From the NCBI GenBank assembly GCA_034434335.1, contig DAOTZS010000064.1:1-15408 (forward strand): 15,408 nucleotides of DNA. Reading direction: 5' to 3'. Position numbers and translations under genes: made by a program. This document shows, in pieces, positions 1 through 6,612 of the stretch (position 1 is its first letter; every line of letters starts with the position of its first letter). Below the pieces are notes generated by a model. The model made no database searches. It was not told where the DNA came from and saw nothing but the letters and a program-made list of their open reading frames with translations. This DNA comes from DAOTZS01 sp034434335 (GTDB lineage: Bacteria > Chloroflexota > Anaerolineae > CG2-30-64-16).

Positions 1-1
1 C

Positions 2-145
2 AACGAACGAGAATGGATGACATGGAAGCTCGGCTACCGCACCCGTAACCAGGAGCAAGGGTTGCGGTTCATGCCGCTGTATGAGATCTGCGATGAGCAG
101 TATACCGTCTACTTCCCGGTGCGGGAGCACGATAAGGGAACGTAA
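2..145 (+). CDS. C-terminal end of a GH127-type (beta-L-arabinofuranosidase-like) protein, partial
   Basis: Only the last 47 codons are in the window; the frame is open from base 2 and ends at TAA 143-145. The tail contains a Leu-Arg-Phe-Met-Pro-Leu-Tyr-Glu-Ile run followed by Asp-Glu-Gln-Tyr-Thr-Val-Tyr-Phe. From family knowledge, this resembles the closing beta-strand of GH127/DUF1680 proteins, which typically end in a pattern like Pro-Phe-Tyr-x-Ile-His-Asp-x-Arg-Tyr-x-x-Tyr-Trp. Such enzymes remove beta-linked L-arabinofuranose, usually inside the cell. The catalytic domain is outside the window, so the activity cannot be checked. The stop codon is followed at once, in the same frame, by OppC-like sequence, which is abnormal spacing. 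A different glycosidase family with a similar terminal strand remains possible. Confidence 0.5.
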   Translation, partial: NEREWMTWKLGYRTRNQEQGLRFMPLYEICDEQYTVYFPVREHDKGT

Positions 146-184
146 GCCAACCATCGTCCGAGCCCGATCCCAATCCGCCTCTTT

Positions 185-958
185 GTGCGCGGCGATGAAT
201 ACGAGCTTTGGGGGTTGTTCAAGGGCGATCTGCATCTTTTTGGCACCGGCAACAACGAGAAGGCTCCTCTCTTCATCTTGGGCTCCGACAACCTCGGCCG
301 CGATTGCCTGTCGCGCATCTTTCATGGGGCGCGCATCAGCCTGACAGTTGGCTTGATCGGTGTCGCGCTCTCTTTCATCCTGGGGCTGATCCTCGGCGGG
401 GTGGCCGGCTACTTCGGCGGCGTGGTTGACGAGGTCATCATGCGCGTCATTGACGTGTTGGTTTCGCTGCCCACCATCCCCCTGTGGATGTCGCTGGCAG
501 CCGCCCTGCCGCAGGACTGGCCGCAACTGCGCGTCTATTTTTACATCACCATCATCCTCTCAGTCTTGGGCTGGACAACGTTGGCCCGCACTGTGCGGGG
601 CAAGATGCTCAGCCTGCGCGAGGAAGACTACATCATGGCGGCCAAGCTGGATGGCGAAAGCGAGTGGCAGATCATTACCCGCTACATGCTGCCGGGGTTC
701 GCCAGCTACATCATCGTCTCGGTGACAATCTCGATCCCAGGGATGATCCTGGGCGAAACGGCGTTGAGCTTCCTGGGTATTGGCCTGCGTGAGCCAACCA
801 TTAGCTGGGGGGTCATGTTGCAGGATGCCCAGAACCTGCAGACCGTCTCGCAGTTGCCGTGGTTGCTCTGGCCGGTTGTCTTCGTGGTGGTGGCAGTGCT
901 CATGTTCAACTTCCTCGGAGATGGCCTGCGCGATGCCGCCGACCCCTACGTCACATAG
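185..958 (+). CDS. oppC: Opp/Dpp-type ABC transporter permease OppC, 5'-truncated
   Basis: This is the inner-membrane permease of a peptide/oligosaccharide importer (binding-protein-dependent transport family, DppC/OppC type). It carries the ATPase-contacting EAA loop (Ala-Ala-Lys-Leu-Asp-Gly ... Met-Leu-Pro-Gly, bases about 640-700), a Gly-Ser-Asp-Asn-Leu-Gly-Arg-Asp motif before the transmembrane core, about five hydrophobic segments and the usual C-terminal Phe-Leu-Gly-Asp-Gly-Leu-Arg-Asp-Ala. OppC-like sequence can be read back to about base 155, upstream of any good start. The first in-frame start is GTG at 185, with no Shine-Dalgarno site, and an in-frame TAA lies at 143-145. The N-terminal helix and the long loop that family members carry (full proteins are about 300-400 residues) are missing. 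If the joint at about 146-160 is real, this is a pseudogene and the importer is probably inactive. Confidence 0.85.
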   Translation: MRGDEYELWGLFKGDLHLFGTGNNEKAPLFILGSDNLGRDCLSRIFHGARISLTVGLIGVALSFILGLILGGVAGYFGGVVDEVIMRVIDVLVSLPTIPLWMSLAAALPQDWPQLRVYFYITIILSVLGWTTLARTVRGKMLSLREEDYIMAAKLDGESEWQIITRYMLPGFASYIIVSVTISIPGMILGETALSFLGIGLREPTISWGVMLQDAQNLQTVSQLPWLLWPVVFVVVAVLMFNFLGDGLRDAADPYVT

Positions 959-975
959 GGAGGCCTGGGAATAGC

Positions 976-2046
976 ATGACGACCATCAGCAAGAACCCAG
1001 CCGATGCCGATAGCGATGTCCTGATCGAGATCAAGAACCTGCGTACCTACTTCCACCTGGTCGAAGGCATCGTCCGGGCCGTGGACGGGGTTGACCTGAA
1101 GATCAAGCGGGGACGGACGCTGGGGATAGTTGGTGAGAGCGGTTGCGGCAAGAGCATGACCGCCCACTCCATCCTGCGCATCGTGCCTTCCCCTGGCCGC
1201 ATCGAGGAGGGGGAGATCCTGTATTACAAGTCTATGAGCAGGGATGACCCCTCCAGCCCGACCGAAATCATTGACCTGGCCAAGCTCCATCCTGCCGGCA
1301 AGGAGATCCGGGCCATCCGGGGCAACGAAATCTCCATGGTGTTTCAGGAACCGATGACAGCCATGAGCCCGGTGCGCACGGTGGGCGCTCAGATCATGGA
1401 GGCTATTGAGTTGCATCAGGGGGTCACCAAAGCCGAAGCCCGGGAGAGGGCGATCGAGATGCTGGCGCGGGTCAAGATGCCCAATCCGAAGAAAACCATT
1501 GACGATTATCCCTTCCAGTTGAGCGGTGGCATGCGCCAGCGGGCCGTCATCGCCATGGCCCTCAGCTGCCACCCCCGCCTGCTCATCGCCGACGAGCCCA
1601 CCACCGCCCTGGACGTGACCACCGAAGCTCAGATCCTGGACCTGATGCGGAGCCTCCAGCAGGAGCTGGGCATGGCCATCATGTACATCACCCACAACCT
1701 GGGAGTGATCGCCGAGATGGCCGAAGAGGTCGCCGTGATGTATCTGGGCAAGGTCGTTGAGCAGGCCACGGTGACCGATCTCTTCTTCAACCCCTTGCAT
1801 CCTTACACGCGCGCGCTGCTCAGGTCCATTCCCCAACTGGACGACGCGATTGCCCGTAATCACAAACAAAAGCGGTTGCAGGTAATCAAGGGGATGGTGC
1901 CCGATCCCTACAGCATCCTGAAGGGGTGCTCTTTTCACCCCCGCTGCCCCGATTTTATGGCTGGAGTGTGCAACCAGGTAGAGCCGAGGTATGTCGAGGC
2001 CGAGGCGGGGCATTTCGTGCGCTGCCATCTGTATTCCCAACCCTGA
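976..2046 (+). CDS. oppD: Oligopeptide/oligosaccharide ABC transporter ATP-binding protein OppD
   Basis: One of the two cytoplasmic ATPases that power an Opp/Dpp-type importer; 356 residues, normal for the family. Visible motifs are Walker A Gly-Glu-Ser-Gly-Cys-Gly-Lys-Ser (53-60), Q-loop Gln124, signature Leu-Ser-Gly-Gly-Met (182-186), Walker B Leu-Leu-Ile-Ala-Asp-Glu (202-207) and H-loop His240. The C-terminal oligopeptide-transporter extension has four cysteines (318, 324, 332, 350), the pattern known to hold a [4Fe-4S] cluster in some DppD/OppD proteins. ATG 976 is chosen because AGGGAGG (957-963) precedes it and the conserved domain starts about 15 residues in. The frame also extends upstream to 859, but that would overlap oppC by 100 bases. 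It lies 17 bases after oppC. The substrate cannot be read from an ATPase; neighbouring glycosidases suggest oligosaccharides. Confidence 0.93.
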   Translation: MTTISKNPADADSDVLIEIKNLRTYFHLVEGIVRAVDGVDLKIKRGRTLGIVGESGCGKSMTAHSILRIVPSPGRIEEGEILYYKSMSRDDPSSPTEIIDLAKLHPAGKEIRAIRGNEISMVFQEPMTAMSPVRTVGAQIMEAIELHQGVTKAEARERAIEMLARVKMPNPKKTIDDYPFQLSGGMRQRAVIAMALSCHPRLLIADEPTTALDVTTEAQILDLMRSLQQELGMAIMYITHNLGVIAEMAEEVAVMYLGKVVEQATVTDLFFNPLHPYTRALLRSIPQLDDAIARNHKQKRLQVIKGMVPDPYSILKGCSFHPRCPDFMAGVCNQVEPRYVEAEAGHFVRCHLYSQP

Positions 2047-2082
2047 GACCAAAGATCTGCATCCCCGACAAGGATACAACCT

Positions 2083-3120
2083 ATGCCCGATCAAGTCAGC
2101 CAGGCGGAACCCCTGCTGGAAGTCAAATCGCTAAAGAAATACTTTCCTATCGAACGCGGCTTTCTGAGGAGAGTAGTGGGCCAGGTAAAGGCCGTGGACG
2201 ATGTGAGCTTTTACATCATGGAAGGGGAAACATTGGGCCTGGTTGGTGAGAGCGGCTGCGGGAAGACCACGGCCGGACGTACGATCTTGCGCGCTATCCC
2301 ACCCACCAGTGGCCAGGTGATGTTCAGAGATCCTGTCCTGGGCCGCGTGGATGTCAGCAAACTCGACGATGAGCAGCTCCGGCAGGTGCGCCGCAGCATG
2401 CGCATGATGTTCCAGGACCCCTATACCTCCCTCAATCCCCGCATGACCTTGCTGGATATCGTTGGCGCGCCCCTGCGGGCTATGAACCTCGCCAAGGGGA
2501 AGGAATTGGAGGACCGGGTAGCCGAGTTGTTGCGGCTGGTGGGCCTGCCCTCGGAGTACATGCGGCGCTACCCCCACGCTTTCAGCGGTGGCCAGCGCCA
2601 GCGCATCGCGCTGGCCCGCACCCTGGCACCCAATCCCAAGTTCGTCGTCTGCGATGAGCCCGTCTCGGCCCTCGATGTCTCGGTTCAGGCCCAGATCTTG
2701 AACCTGCTCAAAGACCTCCAGGAGCAACTGGGCCTGACCTATCTGTTTATCGCCCACGACCTGAGCGTCGTTGCTCACATCAGCGACCGGGTGGCGGTGA
2801 TGTATGTGGGCAAGCTGGTTGAGATGGCACCCACGGCCGAGCTTTTCTCCTCGCCCAAACATCCGTATACCGAAGCACTGATGTCGGCTATCCCCAGGCC
2901 CGACCCCAGGCCCCGGGAGAAACGCATCCTGCTCACGGGCGAGGTGGCCAGCCCTGCCAATCCGCCTTCTGGTTGTTACTTCCACCCCCGCTGCCTGTAT
3001 ATGCAGGATATCTGCCGGCAGGCAGATCCCCCTCTCGAAGAGATCAGCCCCGGACACTTTGTGCGCTGCCACCTGGCCAGGGAACTCACGCTCGTGGGAG
3101 CGATAGGAGTCCGCATGTGA
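2083..3120 (+). CDS. oppF: Oligopeptide/oligosaccharide ABC transporter ATP-binding protein OppF
   Basis: The second ATPase of the Opp/Dpp-type importer, 345 residues, expected to pair with OppD under the permeases. Motifs are Walker A Gly-Glu-Ser-Gly-Cys-Gly-Lys-Thr (55-62), Q-loop Gln111 followed by Asp-Pro-Tyr-Thr-Ser-Leu-Asn-Pro, signature Phe-Ser-Gly-Gly-Gln (167-171), Walker B ending Cys-Asp-Glu (190-192) and H-loop His225. The C-terminal extension again has four cysteines (298, 304, 311, 329) in the iron-sulfur-like arrangement, so both ATPases carry the full set. ATG 2083 has AAGGA at 2070-2074. The gap from oppD is 36 bases, consistent with one operon. The last codons overlap the GTG start of the next gene. 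All catalytic motifs are intact, so any loss of function in this transporter lies in the truncated oppC. Confidence 0.94.
   Translation: MPDQVSQAEPLLEVKSLKKYFPIERGFLRRVVGQVKAVDDVSFYIMEGETLGLVGESGCGKTTAGRTILRAIPPTSGQVMFRDPVLGRVDVSKLDDEQLRQVRRSMRMMFQDPYTSLNPRMTLLDIVGAPLRAMNLAKGKELEDRVAELLRLVGLPSEYMRRYPHAFSGGQRQRIALARTLAPNPKFVVCDEPVSALDVSVQAQILNLLKDLQEQLGLTYLFIAHDLSVVAHISDRVAVMYVGKLVEMAPTAELFSSPKHPYTEALMSAIPRPDPRPREKRILLTGEVASPANPPSGCYFHPRCLYMQDICRQADPPLEEISPGHFVRCHLARELTLVGAIGVRM
3105..3109 (+). promoter_or_regulatory. Shine-Dalgarno site that fixes the GTG start at 3117
   Basis: AGGAG inside the 3' end of oppF, 7 bases before GTG 3117. The frame has no ATG near the start of the hydrophobic sequence, so this site and the GTGA overlap with the oppF stop are the main evidence for where the small membrane protein begins. 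Confidence 0.7.
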
Positions 3121-3458
3121 GCCAGACGGGGCGCAAGATATGGCGCTACAGCGCGCCTTACATCCTGTGGCTGGCCTCGGCCGCGCTGGGAGTGGCTGAC
3201 TTGCTCGCCGCCAGGGCAGTGTTGCGCGCCGTGGCTTTCCAACTGGGCGCCGATCGCTGGTCCCTTCCCGCCATCGAAAAGTTCGGGTTCCTCGGCCTTG
3301 GCCTTGCCTGGCTGGTGCTGGTCTACCTGTGCGAGGCTCTCTATCAAAAGGATGCCGCGGTGGGCATGAACCGACTGCTGCGGCGGTTCATCCGGGTGAC
3401 GGCCGTGCAGGTCGGCTTCCTGGTCCTGGCCAACGCCGCTCTGTTGCTGGTGCTCTGA
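3117..3458 (+). CDS. Small three-helix membrane protein coupled to oppF, function unknown
   Basis: A 113-residue protein with a basic N-terminus (Arg6, Lys7, Arg10) and three hydrophobic stretches, at about residues 14-42, 56-76 and 95-113, the last reaching the C-terminus. Between the first two is a conserved-looking segment (Asp-Arg-Trp-Ser-Leu-Pro-Ala-Ile-Glu-Lys-Phe-Gly). The GTG start overlaps the oppF stop by four bases (GTGA) and has AGGAG 7 bases upstream, so translation is probably coupled to oppF. From memory, similar small proteins with a Trp-Ser-x-x-Ala-Ile-x-x-Phe-Gly motif occur beside Opp transporters in Chloroflexota, which hints at a transporter accessory subunit; I cannot verify that here. 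No enzymatic motif is visible. The next gene starts 12 bases downstream. Confidence 0.75.
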   Translation: MSQTGRKIWRYSAPYILWLASAALGVADLLAARAVLRAVAFQLGADRWSLPAIEKFGFLGLGLAWLVLVYLCEALYQKDAAVGMNRLLRRFIRVTAVQVGFLVLANAALLLVL

Positions 3459-3470
3459 TGAGGCCCAGAC

Positions 3471-6065
3471 ATGGCTATTTACCACATTGGTTATGACCTT
3501 CAAGACGGCTACATCCACAACTGGCTGGTAGCTGGCCCGCAGGCCATCCCCCTCCCCAACCCGGCTCCCCCGGCCGGGCAGGAGTTCAGGCTTCAGACAG
3601 CCCGCCGCTATGCCGAAGGGGATGCAGGCGTCACCCAACCCCCCGTGGAGAGGGGCACCCTCGCATTGGGCGACACGCAGTTAACCTGGCATTCGGTCCG
3701 CTGCCTGGATGATCACCTGATAGACCTCTCCGACTTTTACCCCACCTGGCACTACCTGCGGGCCTGGGCCTACGCCCGGGTGGTGAGCCCTACTTCCCAG
3801 GAAGTCACTTTCACCCTGACGGCCCACGGCCCGGCCGACCTCTGGCTGAACGGCCAGCACCTCCATCGCCAGGAACTCTTTTCCGGCCACATCCCTCACA
3901 GCGACTCCTTCCCGGCCCCCCTGCAAGAAGGGCCCAACGAAATCCTGGTGCGCTTCGAGCAGGTAGCGCAGGGAGGGTGTCCCTATGCCATGGCCCTCCG
4001 GATTGTGGGTTTCTCTCCCGACACAGCCCCGGAGACGGTTCGCGTGCTCCTGCCCATCCCCGATCAGGCGGTTGCCCATCGCCAGACCCTTGAGCGGGTG
4101 TTTGAGGCTGCCTATCTCGACCGGGATGTATTCGTGGGGGACGACCACGTTATCGTGCGCTGGCCAGATGACCTGGTCACATCGGCTGATGTGGTGGTCC
4201 GCTTGCAGCGGCCGTGGGGCCGCATCTATGGCGAGGCATACGTCACCGGCAAGGCCAACGACCATGCCTTCCTGGGCAGGCCGTGGGAGGTGCCGGAGGG
4301 GCGTTACCAGGCGATCCTGATGCCCAGGCCCAGGGAGTACTACGAGCAGCAGATGCGCATCCAAAGGAAGATAGACCTGTGGGTGCTCAATCGCCACTTT
4401 TCCCACCGGCCCTACGGCACCTACGAAGAGCGCCGCCAGGAGGCGCTGAATGACGCGGCCCGACGAGAGGACGACATCTTCGCCGAGATCGCCAAGATGG
4501 AACTCGGCCGCTGGCCCGCAGTCAAGGCTGAGGTCATCGCAGGGGCTGTCGAGAAGATCAACCGCCGCGAGGAGGGGAACGATCCATATGGCCTGGCCAG
4601 GCTCATGGCAAACCTGCTGGGCTTGCTGGGCATGATGCATCGTTATGGAAAGCACCCCTCCTTCCCAGAGCACCTCAAGCGCCCCCTGCAGAAGTGCATC
4701 CTGGAGTTCAGATATGGGATGGATGAGCCAGGTGGCGATGCAACCCGTTTCTGGCCGGAGAGCCATCAAGTCCTGCTTCACACATGCGAGATCCTGGCCG
4801 GCCAGCTTTATCCTCGCCGTACCTTCGCCAGCTCGGGCCAAAGTGGAAGATGGCATCGGGAGCGGGGAGAGCAGAGGGTCATATCCTGGCTATACAAGTG
4901 GGGGACGGCCGGCTTCCGGGAGTGGGATTCCAACTACAGCTTCGAGCTGATCGTGTCAGCCCTTGCCCACCTGGTTGACCTGGCGCGCAACCGCCAGGTA
5001 TGGGAACTGGCCGCGGTGACCATGGATAAGGTCCTCTTCACCCTGGCCCTCAACTCGTACCAGGGGGTGTTCGGCTCCACGCATGGCTGCACTTCCACGC
5101 CAATGATCAAGAGCGGCCGGCTGGAGTCCACGGCCGGCATCAGCCGGCTGATGTGGGGCATGGGGGTCTTCAACCATCACCTTGTGGGGACGGTCAGCCT
5201 GGCCTACGCGCAGGAGTATGAACTGCCGTCCCTCATCGCGGACATCGCCGCCGACCTGCCGGAGGAGATGTGGAACCGTGAGCACCACGCCAGGGAACCG
5301 CAGGAGTGGCCTGATGGGGTTTCCGGCCCGTGGGAGGTCAACAAGGTAACGTACAAAACGCCCGATTACATGCTCTGCTCGGCCCAAGACTATTATCCTG
5401 GTGAGAGGGGTTCTCAAGAACACATCTGGCAGGCCACTCTGGGCCCCGAAGCGGTGGTCTTTGTCACCCATCCGCCCTGCATGAGCGAGAAGGAAGGCAT
5501 CCAGCCCAATTTCTGGCACGGGAACCTGGTGCTGCCGCGCGTCGCGCAGTGGAAGGATGTGCTTATCGCTGTGCACAGGTTGCCGGAGAACGACTGGCTG
5601 GGTTTCACCCACGCCTACTTCCCCGTCTACGCCTTCGACGAGCACGTGCTGCGGGATGGCTGGGCCTTTGCCCGCAAGGGAGAGGGCTATCTGGCCCTCA
5701 CTGCCTCCCAGGGGCTGGAGCTCGTCAGGCGAGGGCCCGGCGCGTATCGAGAGCTGCGCTCCTATGGCCGGGATAATGTCTGGCTATGTCACATGGGCCG
5801 GGCCGCGCAGGATGGTGATTTCGGCCAGTTCCAGGAGAAAGTGCTGGCCCTGGGTGTGGCCTTCGAGGGTTCTTCGGTGCGCTGTGACACCCTGCGCGGC
5901 CAGTCCCTGGCCTTTGGCTGGGAAGGCCCGCTGCTGGTGGACGGACACGAGCAACCCACTGCGGGCTCCAAGCACTACGAAAACCCCTACTGTGTTGCCG
6001 ACTGGCCGGCCTCGCAGATGGAGATTCGCTTTGGCGACCAGGCGCTGAGGTTGAGGTTTGCATAG
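3471..6065 (+). CDS. 864-residue multidomain protein, probable carbohydrate-active enzyme (beta-sandwich plus alpha/alpha-toroid), function unknown
   Basis: I do not recognise a named family. Residues about 65-180 look like a galactose-binding-type beta-sandwich, including Ala-Asp-Leu-Trp-Leu-Asn-Gly (122-128), a pattern common in glycosidase sugar-binding domains. Residues about 290-610 are mostly helical and fit an alpha/alpha-toroid: Trp-Pro-Glu-Ser-His-Gln-Val-Leu-Leu-His (428-437), Arg-Glu-Trp-Asp-Ser-Asn-Tyr (483-489) and Gly-Ser-Thr-His-Gly-Cys (535-540) are candidate active-site segments. Residues about 650-864 are beta-rich, with Gln-Glu-His-Ile-Trp-Gln-Ala-Thr-Leu-Gly (649-658). Toroid followed by beta-sandwich is the layout of heparinase II/III-like and PL8-like lyases, so a lyase or hydrolase acting on uronic-acid glycans is possible. 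There is no signal peptide, so it is probably cytoplasmic. ATG 3471 follows TGATGAGG and sits 12 bases after the small membrane gene, suggesting the same operon. Confidence 0.8.
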   Translation: MAIYHIGYDLQDGYIHNWLVAGPQAIPLPNPAPPAGQEFRLQTARRYAEGDAGVTQPPVERGTLALGDTQLTWHSVRCLDDHLIDLSDFYPTWHYLRAWAYARVVSPTSQEVTFTLTAHGPADLWLNGQHLHRQELFSGHIPHSDSFPAPLQEGPNEILVRFEQVAQGGCPYAMALRIVGFSPDTAPETVRVLLPIPDQAVAHRQTLERVFEAAYLDRDVFVGDDHVIVRWPDDLVTSADVVVRLQRPWGRIYGEAYVTGKANDHAFLGRPWEVPEGRYQAILMPRPREYYEQQMRIQRKIDLWVLNRHFSHRPYGTYEERRQEALNDAARREDDIFAEIAKMELGRWPAVKAEVIAGAVEKINRREEGNDPYGLARLMANLLGLLGMMHRYGKHPSFPEHLKRPLQKCILEFRYGMDEPGGDATRFWPESHQVLLHTCEILAGQLYPRRTFASSGQSGRWHRERGEQRVISWLYKWGTAGFREWDSNYSFELIVSALAHLVDLARNRQVWELAAVTMDKVLFTLALNSYQGVFGSTHGCTSTPMIKSGRLESTAGISRLMWGMGVFNHHLVGTVSLAYAQEYELPSLIADIAADLPEEMWNREHHAREPQEWPDGVSGPWEVNKVTYKTPDYMLCSAQDYYPGERGSQEHIWQATLGPEAVVFVTHPPCMSEKEGIQPNFWHGNLVLPRVAQWKDVLIAVHRLPENDWLGFTHAYFPVYAFDEHVLRDGWAFARKGEGYLALTASQGLELVRRGPGAYRELRSYGRDNVWLCHMGRAAQDGDFGQFQEKVLALGVAFEGSSVRCDTLRGQSLAFGWEGPLLVDGHEQPTAGSKHYENPYCVADWPASQMEIRFGDQALRLRFA

Positions 6066-6087
6066 CACCTACAAACGTGGCTTACTG

Positions 6088-6110
6088 TCTCCCAACGCCA
6101 GGCTGGGAGA
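6088..6110 (+). repeat. Perfect 7-bp stem-loop after the 864-residue gene
   Basis: TCTCCCA (6088-6094) and TGGGAGA (6104-6110) are perfect inverted repeats around a 9-base loop, 22 bases after the preceding stop codon. No T-tract follows (the next bases are GGGGG), so it is not a classic intrinsic terminator. It may act as a 3'-end-protecting hairpin or be a dispersed palindromic repeat. Confidence 0.45.
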
Positions 6111-6139
6111 GGGGGATGAAGAAAGATGAGGGGAGATAG

Positions 6140-6319
6140 TTCAATGAGGACTACCCCGATGACACGCCCTACCCGAGTTGCCTAGTCTTTGGACATACCC
6201 GAGGCGGGCGGCCAATTCACGCTGTCTACGCTTACGTACCTGAAGAAGACATGACTGTCATTATCACCGTCTACGAGCCAGACCCGAATCGTTGGATTGA
6301 CTTACGAAGGAGGATTTGA
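6140..6319 (+). pseudogene. Remnant of a DUF4258 (toxin-like) gene, C-terminal part only
   Basis: The frame encodes 59 residues, starting right after an in-frame TAG (6137-6139) and ending at TGA 6317-6319. It contains Glu-Asp-Tyr-Pro-Asp-Asp, Tyr-Pro-Ser-Cys-Leu-Val-Phe-Gly, Arg-Pro-Ile-His-Ala-Val-Tyr and a closing Tyr-Glu-Pro-Asp-Pro-Asn-Arg-Trp. These are the hallmarks of the C-terminal half of DUF4258 proteins, typically encoded just before a YgiT-type zinc-finger gene as a presumed toxin-antitoxin pair. The only internal ATG comes too late to give a functional domain. Just upstream the codons for Gly-Glu-Ile-Val-Gln (6130-6144) lie in another frame, matching what should precede Asp-Tyr-Pro-Asp-Asp, so a one-base frameshift near 6145 seems likely; a further stop (TGA 6127-6129) shows additional decay. 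The 3' end stops two bases before the YgiT start. Confidence 0.72.
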
Positions 6320-6321
6320 CT

Positions 6322-6570
6322 ATGAGGTGCATCATCTGCCATAGTACCGATATTTCTCTCCGCCGTGTGAACGAGCAATTGTCTCGCGGCGACGATATGA
6401 TTCTCGTTCCGGTAGACGTCTTGGTCTGCAACCACTGTGGTGAGCGCTACTATGATCGGCGCACCATGCAAAAGCTAGAGGAAATCGAAGATGCGATCAA
6501 TGCCGGTCGCCTCTCTTTGGAGAGGGTGGGCGAAGTAATGCGGGTGAGGCCGGAGCTGATACCAGCCTGA
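6322..6570 (+). CDS. YgiT-type zinc-finger protein (MqsA-like antitoxin N-domain)
   Basis: An 82-residue protein with two Cys-x-x-Cys pairs (Cys3/Cys6 and Cys36/Cys39), the second inside Val-Cys-Asn-His-Cys-Gly-Glu-Arg-Tyr-Tyr, the signature of YgiT-type zinc fingers. The C-terminal half is a short helical stretch (Lys-Leu-Glu-Glu-Ile-Glu-Asp-Ala-Ile). It lacks the helix-turn-helix domain of full-length MqsA, so it may bind and neutralise a toxin without binding DNA itself. ATG 6322 has a strong Shine-Dalgarno site, AAGGAGG (6307-6313), lying inside the 3' end of the decayed DUF4258 gene. Normally these two genes form a toxin-antitoxin pair; here the antitoxin-like partner is intact and the toxin-like one is broken. 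A TTG six bases earlier is a poorer start because it sits too close to the Shine-Dalgarno site. Confidence 0.88.
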   Translation: MRCIICHSTDISLRRVNEQLSRGDDMILVPVDVLVCNHCGERYYDRRTMQKLEEIEDAINAGRLSLERVGEVMRVRPELIPA

Positions 6571-6600
6571 ATGACCATATCCGTGAGCTATGTCCATCGC

Positions 6601-6607
6601 GGAGGAG
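6601..6607 (+). promoter_or_regulatory. Shine-Dalgarno site that sets the GH42 start at 6613
   Basis: GGAGGAG, five bases before ATG 6613. An in-frame ATG at 6571 would add 14 unconserved residues, has no comparable site and begins directly after the ygiT-like stop codon. The glycosidase domain begins right at residue 2 of the 6613 start. Confidence 0.75.
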
Positions 6608-6612
6608 ACCCT

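Noticed and set aside
859..975. 5' extension of the oppD frame to 859
   Set aside because: It would overlap the conserved C-terminus of oppC by 100 bases and has no family similarity; ATG 976 with AGGGAGG is much better.
946..2094. Long open frame on the minus strand opposite oppD
   Set aside because: It is the G+C-driven mirror of a clearly coding plus-strand gene; it is rich in His, Gly and Gln and has no recognisable domain.
3681..4856. 391-codon open frame on the minus strand opposite the 864-residue gene
   Set aside because: No recognisable domain, and the plus-strand frame shows consistent glycoside-type domains over the same bases; treated as a shadow.
6088..6110. Intrinsic terminator after the 864-residue gene
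   Set aside because: The hairpin is followed by G residues rather than a T-tract, so it is kept only as an inverted repeat.
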